DNA of 8,609 nucleotides from Bacteroidota bacterium (GTDB lineage: Bacteria; Bacteroidota; Bacteroidia; UBA7662; CANHCV01): the NCBI GenBank assembly GCA_027488715.1, contig JAIYBD010000286.1, positions 1 through 8,609 on the forward strand, in the 5' to 3' direction. A program made the position numbers and the translations under genes. The notes under the pieces were generated by a model, which had not been told where the DNA came from, made no database searches, and worked only from the letters and a program-made list of their open reading frames with translations. This document shows positions 1-7,753 of the stretch, one piece after another (positions within the stretch are counted from its first letter, which is position 1; each line of letters opens with the position of its first letter).

Positions 1-603
1 ATGGGTGATGACTAAAATACTCGGAACGAGAGCTGCAAAAACAAACATCGCAATACGCCCTTGATCACTGCCATATTTCATGATTTCGCCCACAATAGCG
101 AAAGCGGCAAAAGCGAAGGCGCCCCTCATACTTCCCAATGAAACGTACCTTTTCCACCAAACCAAGGCAATAAATACCGATAATCCGGCAAGTCCTCCGG
201 CCCAATGCATGGCCAAAACCACTCCAAAAATGGTAGCGACACCCTTTCCACCACGAAAGCCGGCAAAAATAGGATAAATATGTCCCAAAACGGCCAAGAG
301 CCCTAGGGTAATTTTCATTCCAATGAAGGTACTAGACTGAATATCAGGTGAAGATTCCAGAAAATTAATCATTCGAACGGCCATAAACCCTTTGGCAATA
401 TCGAGGATCAGAACCGGCAAGGCAGCTTTGAATCCGAAGACTCGCAACACATTGGTGGTCCCGGCATTGCCGCTACCATGTTCACGCACATCAATTCCAT
501 AAAACCACTTCCCAATCCAAATGGAAAATGGAATGGAACCCAGCAGGTAAGCGATACCGGCCGATTCTAAAAAAGCAGCTTCTGTAAATTTACTCCAAGT
601 CAT
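1..603 (-). CDS. plsY: Glycerol-3-phosphate acyltransferase PlsY (acyl-phosphate dependent), 3' end cut by the window edge
   Basis: PlsY is an inner-membrane enzyme that moves an acyl group from acyl-phosphate to the sn-1 position of glycerol-3-phosphate, making lysophosphatidate, the first committed step of phospholipid synthesis. Reading down from the ATG at 603-601 gives 201 codons open to the left edge. Visible family signatures are an N-terminal hydrophobic segment with YLLGSIPFSIWIG (about residues 19-31), the loop GSGNAGTTNVLR (43-54), DIAKG (68-72), the GHIYP...GGKGVAT block (107-124), and RYVSLGS before the last membrane segments. Several hydrophobic stretches fit the multi-pass topology of the family. 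Known PlsY proteins are about 200-220 residues, so probably only a short C-terminal tail is missing. The start codon directly follows the TAA of the large upstream gene (TAA at 606-604, ATG at 603-601, no gap), so the two are probably translated in a coupled way. The identification is secure. Confidence 0.96.
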   Translation of the reverse strand, partial: MTWSKFTEAAFLESAGIAYLLGSIPFSIWIGKWFYGIDVREHGSGNAGTTNVLRVFGFKAALPVLILDIAKGFMAVRMINFLESSPDIQSSTFIGMKITLGLLAVLGHIYPIFAGFRGGKGVATIFGVVLAMHWAGGLAGLSVFIALVWWKRYVSLGSMRGAFAFAAFAIVGEIMKYGSDQGRIAMFVFAALVPSILVITH

Positions 604-3600
604 TTAACGAAATCTCAGTAATAAATCATCGTACGTAGTAGAACTTCCTTGCAAAAATAACGGATTACCCTTTTTGATTTTGGCGGCCTTTTCGTTCACC
701 AAGGTTAAATAGGTTAAATCAGAACTGTAAATTTCCACAGCGCCTTTTTTGTGCGAAAGGAGGAAGTAAAGATCAGCAGTAGGTTCAATATCTACATGAA
801 ACGAAGAACCATCAATACCAAAATTGACATCAAATTTACCGGGTGTTTTCTTATTCACCTGTTTACCTCCGAGGTTCGCCAATCCCAAATCACCCTTGGA
901 TTTGAAGCTACGGTAATTATTGTCCCAAAACAAATTCAATTGGGTAAAGACCATTTGTTTGGCCAAATTGCCTTTATCGGGAACACTGGAATATAATTTG
1001 ATATCCTCTTCTACTTTTTCCCATTTGTTGGGTTCCACGATTTGAGCTAAATTGGAAAGGGTTTGATCTCCATCATTTTGTTGATCGTCCCACTCACCTG
1101 AATTTTCAGCTACCTTCTCTTGAACAAACTTGGTTAATTCAGAAGGAATTACAAAATCTATCGTTCCAGATGCCTCTATTCCGAAAGTTTTCTTTTCCAT
1201 ACCGTAGGTCATCTTTCCTGCCATTCGCATCGACAATCCAGGTTGATTATTAAATCCTAAATCGAATGGCCCTTCGGCAACAATGGTTTTATTCGCAAAA
1301 TCATACTTGATGAAACTGCCAATCGGACTTTCTTCCACCAAACGGGAAACGTTACCTATGGAATAAATCTTCTTGATTTTATCGTAAACAATCACACCAT
1401 TGGTACTAAAGATAATCGAATCACCGGCGTTTCTTTTCGATAAAATGCCAGGGTAAACGATTCCGCCGGAAGGCGCTAAGAAAAATCCAGAAACCAACGT
1501 ATCCTTATTTTCACTGATAAACAAATCGGTTTTGATGTACGTCATCAAGGGATCAACCAAGGTGTTGATTACAAAAGGCTCGGCTCGCTGGTCGCGTGGT
1601 AATTCAGGAAGTGTAACTACCCCTTTGAACAACAATTCTTTTCGTCCGCCATAAAGACTAATCGTTCCATTGAAGTTGAAACCAGGATTGAGGAAAAATG
1701 GCTTTTTCTCGCCAATATTGGCCGTGGCTTCGGTTACGCCAGAGTCGTTGCTGGCCACCAAATTGAAGAAGATTTTCTGAATGGAATCGGTACTGTTTTT
1801 ATAGGCATAGAATCCATCGCCTTTGTATTTCAATCGGCTGATGATTTCAACCGAAGATTTGGTGATTTTGTGTCGTTCTTCGGCCGTATCCAATACAATT
1901 AAAGCATTTTTCAAGGGTAAGATTTTACCGGATTTTCCTACTGACAAACGCATGGAATCGGGATAAACGAAGGCATCTGCAGTGATGACTTTCTCTACCC
2001 CGCCGGCATCGATGGTGTAGTCTTTCAATTTAAAGCTCGCCCATTTGGCATCGAATTCAAATCCGTGTTGGTCAGAATCGGTAGAGGCGAAATGAGTTTC
2101 GGCTTTTCCGGCCGATTTCGAACCCATCAATACTTCTTTGGTATTCAAATCCCAATAGAACTCCTTCAACGATGTTTTGTAACTGTTATAGCCCATGATC
2201 ACATCAGCAGATTCTCCATTGGCGCGGAAAACTCCTTTTTTGCTTTCAAAATCGATGGAAGAATTGATATCGGCGGAGGCGAAAGCAAGGATTTTCTTAT
2301 CGATGGAAGCGATACTGATTTGAGTTTCAGGTGCCGACATTTTAGTGTCGGAGAATTTAAACTCTTTGGAGGCCAGTTCCTCTTGCCCGAAAGTCACCGC
2401 ACCGTCGGCCGACATTCCACCTGGGGTAATCACGATCGTCCCTTTTACGCCCGCTTCCGAGCCGAAAACGGAGATGGGTTTGGTGGTAGAGTGTACCAAA
2501 AGCGTATCTTCTTTCGGATACCAATGGGCATCGACTTTCTCCCCTTCTACCTTGGGGAATAAGCCTGTTCCAAATCGGCCTTTGGCCACATCGAACTTAT
2601 CCACCATGGCATCCATGCTATCGGGCATGAAATAGAAATTCTTGGAAATGGAAGTACTGCTCAAATACGTAAGTTTTCCCTTTCCTTGCAATCCACGGCT
2701 ATTCAAAATAACTGAATCGAAGTATCTTCCTTTATTGCCATAAGCAGCATAACCTTCAACAGGCGCCTTTTTAATGAAGCCTAACGACGTATCGGGTTGA
2801 ATCACCAACATTTCTTTGATATCAGGGAAGATCCCGGCAGAAACCAAGGTTCCTGGGAAATCATAACCCCGCTTGGTATTCACCAAATCCAAGGAATCCA
2901 TGGTAAATGGATCAACCTTGAAATAAAATTTATCTTTCGAATAGGCACTGTCGCGAAGCTCATCACGTTCCCAATACACAAAACACGATGCATTGCTTTT
3001 GAAGATGGGGAAAGAAGGTTTGTCTTTTAAGCCGGCTTTATTGTTCGGTTCATCAATCAATAACTCTCCATTGATTTTTTCAAATACGGTTCGAAGATCG
3101 TATTGTTGCCTACGTCCATTGATTCCAACGATGTCGGTATACACCCTAAATTTCAAGGAATCAACGTTCTTCATTTTAATTTTGAAGGTTTCATATTCAA
3201 ACGTGAAACCATCCCCATAAAAATCTAATGGACCAGCGTGTACGTGGCCCTCAAACGACATGTTTCGGTTTTTACCGATGGAAACTTTCTGACCACGAGG
3301 TTCTACATACACCGAATGACTATCGGAAAGCAAGACACGTGTCACCCCAGAAACAATCAACTCATTGGTCGTTAAATCCAAAAATCCGTTGTCTTTCCGT
3401 TTGATCACCGAACGTATATTGATAACATCGTAATCGATCTTCTTATCGTTGGCATCCAAATAGTTATCCAATTTCTTCTTCACATACACCATTTCCAACT
3501 GTCGATCATAAGTGATGTATCCTTCCCTAGAAAGCGTAACCAACATTTCTTTGGCTGCCACCTCGGGAAAACCGGAAAACGATACGAATAAATTGGCGCT

Positions 3601-4983
3601 AAACGTGGTTTGTCCGGTAGATTTGATGAACCTTTTAACCAATCGAAGCGGATGTGTAGAGGTGATTCCACCGATGGCCTCGTACTCTTGTTCCGAATAA
3701 AAATTCACACTGCGAAAATCGGCAATCGCTTCCGACAAACCTGAGGTCTTTCGAAATGCGATAAAGCTGCTATCCAAGTTCCATTGCAACGACTCGGCAT
3801 CGATGTCGATTTGGTGATATGAATCGGTAAACGTTGCTCGATTCATGGCTTTTACATCCTGAAATAACAATAAACGACGATTATCAACGGTGTAGTTGAA
3901 CGACAAATTAGGATGCGTAATCGAATCCGTGTTTACATAAATCACCACGGAGGCCTGATCGGAAAGGATATTTTTTTCACTGAACGAAAACGAAGTTGCT
4001 GAAGCCTTCAAGACCAATTTTCCACCTCGTTTCAGCGAAAGAACCGCTGGTATTTCACGTGTACCAAGTGCCAAGTATTTCGAACCTTGAATGGAAAACT
4101 GACCCAAATAATCAATTCCAGGATAAACATCCTTGAAAACCGTCCGGGTTTCTTTAGCAAAAAATTGAGGGTAGTTACTTGCTTGGGTTTTGGAAGAAGA
4201 AATCACCCTTTCCGAAAATCGACCTAGGGTTGATTTCCCTTGGGTAATGTAAAAAACCGAATCTGCATCAAAACCGGGGACATCAAGATTGATTTTATAT
4301 TCGGTTAAATTTACGTAAATGGAATCTTCTGGATAACCCATTCGGCGCCAATCGATTTTTCCATTTTTCCCATACCACTCTTTATCAGGAAATACTGCAT
4401 ACCCACTTGTTCCTGAAACAACAGACGAATCCACATTGAAACGGGCAATCAAATCGGTTTCCTTCGCAACAATTCGAATCTTTTGATTGGGCATAATTTG
4501 GAACTCGTAATCGTTGGTCGAAATTTGCCATTGATGGCGAGGAGAAAAAAAGATGGTATTGTTTTCAAAAAGCTCTATCGACATCTTGGTAAAATCGGAA
4601 AATTCCTTCCCACCCTTCAACAAAATGGTATCCAAAACCAAATGCCAATCGTCGAACTTGGAGGTAAAATTCGCACTTTTTGAAAGTTGAATGGTTGCGT
4701 TCATGTAATTCATGAAATACGGAAAAACCGTCATTTTGCGCCCGAGCATCCGATTGGTGGTGGAGATCACCTGAACCTGTTGATCGGGCGATAAGTTTTT
4801 TTGAAACACTTGAATGAAGGCCTTTCCCATTTCGGAATGTTCCTTCACCTTCGCGCGATCCATAAATTCTTGAACTTGCTTCACGTATTCAACCGGAGCT
4901 TCGGAAAAAGATTTAATGGTTTGGGCCTGAATGATACCCATCCAAAAAAACAAAACAAAAAAAGTTAGAATTCTACTTTTCAT
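604..4983 (-). CDS. Giant secreted beta-rich protein of unknown function (1459 aa), between prmA and plsY
   Basis: I do not recognise a named family. The ATG at 4983-4981 is preferred because it overlaps the prmA stop as ATGA; the alternative start eight codons upstream is a TTG inside prmA. The N-terminus is a signal peptide: K2 and R4, a hydrophobic core (about 5-18), then IIQAQ with likely cleavage after A20. Residues about 28-150 look mainly helical. From about 155 to the end the sequence alternates hydrophobic and polar residues, as in stacked beta-strands, and has imperfect internal repeats: residues 758-792 resemble 851-884, and a Trp-containing module near 389-410 resembles 935-954. 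An acidic, Asn/Gln-rich stretch lies near 1293-1308. I see no T9SS sorting domain, protease motif, LPxTG or lipobox, and no membrane segment after the signal. The reading frame is intact. Export to the periplasm or outer membrane is well supported. An envelope or lipid role is inferred only from coupling to plsY and the beta-rich look. Confidence 0.93.
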   Translation of the reverse strand: MKSRILTFFVLFFWMGIIQAQTIKSFSEAPVEYVKQVQEFMDRAKVKEHSEMGKAFIQVFQKNLSPDQQVQVISTTNRMLGRKMTVFPYFMNYMNATIQLSKSANFTSKFDDWHLVLDTILLKGGKEFSDFTKMSIELFENNTIFFSPRHQWQISTNDYEFQIMPNQKIRIVAKETDLIARFNVDSSVVSGTSGYAVFPDKEWYGKNGKIDWRRMGYPEDSIYVNLTEYKINLDVPGFDADSVFYITQGKSTLGRFSERVISSSKTQASNYPQFFAKETRTVFKDVYPGIDYLGQFSIQGSKYLALGTREIPAVLSLKRGGKLVLKASATSFSFSEKNILSDQASVVIYVNTDSITHPNLSFNYTVDNRRLLLFQDVKAMNRATFTDSYHQIDIDAESLQWNLDSSFIAFRKTSGLSEAIADFRSVNFYSEQEYEAIGGITSTHPLRLVKRFIKSTGQTTFSANLFVSFSGFPEVAAKEMLVTLSREGYITYDRQLEMVYVKKKLDNYLDANDKKIDYDVINIRSVIKRKDNGFLDLTTNELIVSGVTRVLLSDSHSVYVEPRGQKVSIGKNRNMSFEGHVHAGPLDFYGDGFTFEYETFKIKMKNVDSLKFRVYTDIVGINGRRQQYDLRTVFEKINGELLIDEPNNKAGLKDKPSFPIFKSNASCFVYWERDELRDSAYSKDKFYFKVDPFTMDSLDLVNTKRGYDFPGTLVSAGIFPDIKEMLVIQPDTSLGFIKKAPVEGYAAYGNKGRYFDSVILNSRGLQGKGKLTYLSSTSISKNFYFMPDSMDAMVDKFDVAKGRFGTGLFPKVEGEKVDAHWYPKEDTLLVHSTTKPISVFGSEAGVKGTIVITPGGMSADGAVTFGQEELASKEFKFSDTKMSAPETQISIASIDKKILAFASADINSSIDFESKKGVFRANGESADVIMGYNSYKTSLKEFYWDLNTKEVLMGSKSAGKAETHFASTDSDQHGFEFDAKWASFKLKDYTIDAGGVEKVITADAFVYPDSMRLSVGKSGKILPLKNALIVLDTAEERHKITKSSVEIISRLKYKGDGFYAYKNSTDSIQKIFFNLVASNDSGVTEATANIGEKKPFFLNPGFNFNGTISLYGGRKELLFKGVVTLPELPRDQRAEPFVINTLVDPLMTYIKTDLFISENKDTLVSGFFLAPSGGIVYPGILSKRNAGDSIIFSTNGVIVYDKIKKIYSIGNVSRLVEESPIGSFIKYDFANKTIVAEGPFDLGFNNQPGLSMRMAGKMTYGMEKKTFGIEASGTIDFVIPSELTKFVQEKVAENSGEWDDQQNDGDQTLSNLAQIVEPNKWEKVEEDIKLYSSVPDKGNLAKQMVFTQLNLFWDNNYRSFKSKGDLGLANLGGKQVNKKTPGKFDVNFGIDGSSFHVDIEPTADLYFLLSHKKGAVEIYSSDLTYLTLVNEKAAKIKKGNPLFLQGSSTTYDDLLLRFR
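2332..2712 (-). repeat. Imperfect tandem protein repeat inside the giant secreted protein (residues 758-792 and 851-884)
   Basis: Two segments 93 residues apart align by eye. Each begins with V-I, contains a glycine-rich turn and a G-x-[LV]-T-[YF] strand, then a Ser/Ala/Glu-rich link, then S-K-x-F-x-F (SKNFYF in the first, SKEFKF in the second), and ends with D-[ST]-x-M-x-A or a close variant. This looks like duplication of a beta-strand module, as in stacked-repeat folds. The resemblance is at protein level only; I see no matching DNA repeat, so the duplication is old. Confidence 0.6.
4924..4983 (-). other. Signal peptide of the giant secreted protein
   Basis: This stretch encodes residues 1-20 of the large protein. 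It has two early basic residues (K2, R4), a strongly hydrophobic core rich in F, L and I, and a small residue (A20) before Q21. The A|Q junction is typical of Bacteroidota Sec signal peptides. No cysteine follows, so a lipoprotein signal is unlikely. An uncleaved membrane anchor remains possible. Confidence 0.8.
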
Positions 4984-5795
4984 AAGGTAAATTTTACAGC
5001 CAACCAAGGCTCATTCAATTGAAAAACTGCATTTCCAGCTGGCAAGATTCGTTCCAATTCCTTCCAATCTTGCTGGTAAAAACCACTAAAATAAATGGTT
5101 CCATGAGTTTCCAATAAGTCAAGATACGTTGGAATTTGATCAATAAGTACGTTTCGATTGATATTGGCAAGGATCACATCGAACTTTCCAGAAGCCGAAT
5201 CACTTCCACCAAGTACAATTTCAAAATCTGTAATCCCATTACGAAGTGCATTTTCTTTTCCGTTTTCAACCGACCATGGATCGATGTCGTACCCAAAAAT
5301 TGAACTAGCTCCCAATTTTTTAGCAGCAATGGCGAGAATTCCAGTGCCTGTTCCAGCATCCAAAACCCGCTTCCCCTCCCACGATTCCTTCATCATCAAA
5401 GAAATGATGCCGGCGGTGGTCGGATGATGTCCTGTTCCAAAACTCATTTGGGGCATGATTTCCAACATCAGGGGAAACTCTTGTTCAACGGAATGGAATG
5501 GAGCATAAATCAAACAACGATCATCAACAATAACCGGTTCAAATTGCGATTCCCATTGCGCATTCCAATTCTCTTTGGGAATTTCTCTCCATAAAAAAGA
5601 AACCGAGGATAAGGCCGGGATTCCACTCAACATCCCTTCAACATCTTCTTTTGAAATGGAAATTGAAGGTCCGCATGCCATGAGCTGCCCCTCTTTTTCT
5701 TCGAAAATATCGAATCCGAAATCGGCCAATAACGCCACCGCAATTTCCCGCTGTTGGGCATTGGCCGTCATCGTTAATTCTAAAAAATCAGCCAT
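4980..5795 (-). CDS. prmA: Ribosomal protein L11 methyltransferase PrmA
   Basis: PrmA is a cytoplasmic S-adenosylmethionine-dependent enzyme that methylates ribosomal protein L11 on lysine side chains and the N-terminal amine. The 271-residue product has the family layout: a small N-terminal substrate-recognition domain (about 1-95, containing KENWNAQWESQFEP) followed by a class I methyltransferase domain. Key motifs are FGTGHHPTT (119-127), the SAM-binding motif LDAGTGTG (145-152), the acidic YDID (169-172) ending the second strand, and LANIN (209-213), the family's counterpart of motif IV. Length is slightly under the roughly 290 residues usual for proteobacterial PrmA. The ATG at 5795-5793 lies within the last codons of tpiA (ATGGCTGA, 8-nt overlap), and the TGA overlaps the next start as ATGA. 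No Shine-Dalgarno sequence is visible, so coupling from tpiA probably drives initiation. The call is secure. Confidence 0.97.
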   Translation of the reverse strand: MADFLELTMTANAQQREIAVALLADFGFDIFEEKEGQLMACGPSISISKEDVEGMLSGIPALSSVSFLWREIPKENWNAQWESQFEPVIVDDRCLIYAPFHSVEQEFPLMLEIMPQMSFGTGHHPTTAGIISLMMKESWEGKRVLDAGTGTGILAIAAKKLGASSIFGYDIDPWSVENGKENALRNGITDFEIVLGGSDSASGKFDVILANINRNVLIDQIPTYLDLLETHGTIYFSGFYQQDWKELERILPAGNAVFQLNEPWLAVKFTL

Positions 5796-6543
5796 GCAAA
5801 CACTGGTCTTGAATGTGAATGATGGAACGAAAGTCTTCGGATTTCAAGGAAGCTCCGCCAACCAAGCCGCCATCGATGTCGGATTGACTAAATAGCTCCC
5901 CTGCATTACCGGCATTCACACTTCCACCGTAGAGGATGGAGGTGGAATCGCCCAAACCCAATTGAAGTTCGTTCAAGACCGATCGAATGAACTGATGAAC
6001 TTCCACCGCTTGATCCACCGATGCTGTTTTTCCTGTCCCAATTGCCCAAACGGGCTCGTAGGCTAAAATCAAAGGCGAAGTAATGGGCAGTAATTTTTTC
6101 AAAGAATCCAACAACTGATGTTGAATTACCTCGAAATGACGAGCAGATTCTCGTTCCTCTAGCGTTTCTCCAATGCACAAAATGGGCGTGAGTTGATGTT
6201 TCCACGCTGCAACGATTTTATCTTGGAGTTGGGCCGACGTTTCTCCAAATAACGTTCTGCGCTCGGAATGGCCCAACAACGTAAATTGTCCGCCCAAGGC
6301 GTGAACCAACTCCGCTGATATTTCACCGGTAAAGGCGCCAGACGATTGAGAATAAATATTTTGAGACCCGAACTGCGCCTTTCCCAAATTCCATTGGGCC
6401 ATGCACCCCAACAATGGAGCCGAAGGAAAATAAAGAACTTGGGTATGTTGGGGCTTTTCATTCGATAAAGCTTCCACCAAAGTTTGGGCAGAATTAGGCA
6501 AAAGGTTCATTTTCCAATTGCCAGCCATATATTTTTTACGCAT
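5788..6543 (-). CDS. tpiA: Triose-phosphate isomerase
   Basis: TpiA interconverts dihydroxyacetone phosphate and glyceraldehyde-3-phosphate in glycolysis and gluconeogenesis in the cytoplasm. The product is 251 residues, the usual length, and every catalytic landmark is present: N9 and K11 in AGNWKMN, the electrophile H92 in GHSERR (91-96), the general base E163 in AYEPVWAIGTG (161-171, leading into the flexible lid loop), the phosphate-binding YGGSVN (205-210) and GGLVGGASL (225-233). The ATG at 6543-6541 was chosen because it gives the conserved N-terminus MRKK...AGNWKMN; the longer reading would begin nine codons upstream at a TTG inside the preceding gene. This ATG overlaps the preceding stop by 8 nt (ATGCGTAA), and the gene's own TGA overlaps the prmA start by 8 nt, placing it inside a coupled operon. 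Nothing suggests loss of activity. Confidence 0.98.
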   Translation of the reverse strand: MRKKYMAGNWKMNLLPNSAQTLVEALSNEKPQHTQVLYFPSAPLLGCMAQWNLGKAQFGSQNIYSQSSGAFTGEISAELVHALGGQFTLLGHSERRTLFGETSAQLQDKIVAAWKHQLTPILCIGETLEERESARHFEVIQHQLLDSLKKLLPITSPLILAYEPVWAIGTGKTASVDQAVEVHQFIRSVLNELQLGLGDSTSILYGGSVNAGNAGELFSQSDIDGGLVGGASLKSEDFRSIIHIQDQCLHG

Positions 6544-7711
6544 GTTGATCAGTTGAGGTTTCTTCAGCAAAAATTTGCTGATAAAGTTGAATTAAATTTT
6601 CGTCGAATTCCAATCCTCTACGTTGGTAAACGATTTTGGCGGTCTCCAAGAATTTCGCAAACTGGTGGCGAATGAAGCCGGATGAACCTCCCCAAGAAAA
6701 TGAAGGGATAAAATTTCGGGGGAACCCATCACCAAAAATATTGGATCCCACGCCTACTACCGTACCGGTGTTAAACATGGTATTAATGCCCGATTTAGAG
6801 TGATCGCCCATCATCAATCCACAAAATTGAAGACCCGTATTCTCAAAACGCTGGGACGCGAAATCCCACAATTTCACGGGCGCATAATTATTTTTCAAAT
6901 TAGAAGTGTTGGTATCCGCACCGAGGTTACACCATTCGCCGAGTACCGAATTGCCTAAATATCCATCGTGTCCTTTATTGGAATAGCCCATGATAACGGA
7001 ATTACCTACTTCACCACCAACTTTAGAAAATGGACCAATGATGCAATCTTCATAAATTTTTGCTCCCATTTTTACCTGGGACTTTTCTCCTAGGGAAAAT
7101 GGACCACGAATCATGGCCCCTTCCATCACCTCTGAATTTTTTCCTAGGTAGATGGGGCCATTCATTGTATTAAAAATGGCGCATTCGGCCTTGGCACCTT
7201 CTTCTAAAAACACCATTGCAGAATCACCAATAACACGGTTGGAAGGCGATAACGGCCGAGAAGTTCGTCCGTTCGTAAGCAAGTTAAAATCTTGTTGAAT
7301 CCAAAAACCAGCATTCGAAAAAATCTCCCAAGGCTTTCGTAAAACATGGGCATCCAAGCATTCCATTTTGTCCAAATTCTCCATATCGGAAAAAGGATGG
7401 ACCGAACAAGCCAAAAGCTCTTGCTGGGAACTCACCAAACATTGTCCATTTTTCAATGTGGAAAGGGCAATCAAATCTTTGGCCGTAGGCAACCAACGTC
7501 CATTAACGAAAAGATCCGCATTCTCTGATTTTCCAAAAACCGGATGTAAGTAGTTACGATATGGCAAAAAACCCATGGTAGACGGATTCAATAAAAGCTT
7601 CCATCGCTCTTGATTAGTCAGAATTCCCGTACGCAAGTAAGCCGAAGGCTTTGTGATGGTAAAGGGTCGCAATTGCTCCGAAGAGGCATCATCGAATAGG
7701 ACCAAGTTCAT
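6536..7711 (-). CDS. GlmU-like protein: sugar nucleotidyltransferase-type N-terminus plus left-handed beta-helix acyltransferase domain
   Basis: The 391-residue product matches the Bacteroidota GlmU-related family, annotated as a combined UDP-GlcNAc diphosphorylase and glucosamine-1-phosphate N-acetyltransferase. The N-terminus (VLFDD, then LRPFTITKPSAYLRTGILT ending near residue 31, with ERW shortly after) has the pattern of its nucleotidyltransferase domain but lacks the G-x-G-T-R glycine loop of classical GlmU. Residues about 158-335 are hexapeptide repeats of a left-handed beta-helix, with KGHDGYLG (246-253) and GDHSKSGIN (302-310) in the acyltransferase half. The predicted role is UDP-GlcNAc supply for peptidoglycan and surface glycans; neither activity can be proven from sequence. 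The ATG at 7711-7709 is preferred because it gives the family N-terminus MNLVLFDD. A longer reading from a TTG at 7765 would run through the terminator hairpin. It is the first gene of the five-gene run and overlaps tpiA by 8 nt. Confidence 0.9.
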   Translation of the reverse strand: MNLVLFDDASSEQLRPFTITKPSAYLRTGILTNQERWKLLLNPSTMGFLPYRNYLHPVFGKSENADLFVNGRWLPTAKDLIALSTLKNGQCLVSSQQELLACSVHPFSDMENLDKMECLDAHVLRKPWEIFSNAGFWIQQDFNLLTNGRTSRPLSPSNRVIGDSAMVFLEEGAKAECAIFNTMNGPIYLGKNSEVMEGAMIRGPFSLGEKSQVKMGAKIYEDCIIGPFSKVGGEVGNSVIMGYSNKGHDGYLGNSVLGEWCNLGADTNTSNLKNNYAPVKLWDFASQRFENTGLQFCGLMMGDHSKSGINTMFNTGTVVGVGSNIFGDGFPRNFIPSFSWGGSSGFIRHQFAKFLETAKIVYQRRGLEFDENLIQLYQQIFAEETSTDQHA

Positions 7712-7716
7712 ACCAT
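7708..7716 (-). other. Two-codon upstream reading frame AUG-GUA-UGA overlapping the GlmU-like start codon
   Basis: Just 5' of the GlmU-like start the minus strand reads ATGGTATGA. The first ATG (7716-7714) is out of frame with the gene; it encodes Met-Val and then a TGA that overlaps the gene's ATG. A ribosome starting there would stop exactly at the true start and could reinitiate. It may be chance, as it is only nine bases long. Confidence 0.2.
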
Positions 7717-7753
7717 AAAAATAAAACACCCCGAGCGTAAAAACTCGGGGTGT
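7716..7753 (-). terminator. Strong intrinsic terminator after rpmE2, adjoining the GlmU-like start
   Basis: On the minus strand a perfect 10-bp stem (ACACCCCGAG at 7726-7735 on the plus strand pairing with CTCGGGGTGT at 7744-7753) closes an 8-nt loop. It is followed by the T-rich tract TTTTATTTTT. It begins about 24 nt after the rpmE2 stop. The plus-strand side lacks a T-run, so it works for minus-strand transcription only. Its T-tract ends within a few bases of the next gene's start codon (7711), so it also sits where an attenuator would. Confidence 0.9.

Noticed and set aside
652..659. Minus-strand TATTTTTG, a match to the -7 element, about 50 nt upstream of plsY
   Set aside because: There is no TTTG at a 17-23 nt spacing, and this short pattern is expected about twice by chance on one strand of a window this size. 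An internal plsY promoter is not supported.
2065..2562. 165-codon open frame on the plus strand
   Set aside because: It lies wholly antisense to the giant secreted protein, has no recognisable domain and no promoter, and its composition follows from the codons of the real gene.
4984..5007. Upstream TTG start for the giant secreted protein
   Set aside because: It puts eight residues ahead of a good signal peptide and overlaps prmA by 28 nt, whereas the ATG at 4983 gives a classical ATGA coupling.
5575..5895. 106-codon plus-strand frame across the prmA/tpiA junction
   Set aside because: It is antisense to two securely identified genes and matches no family.
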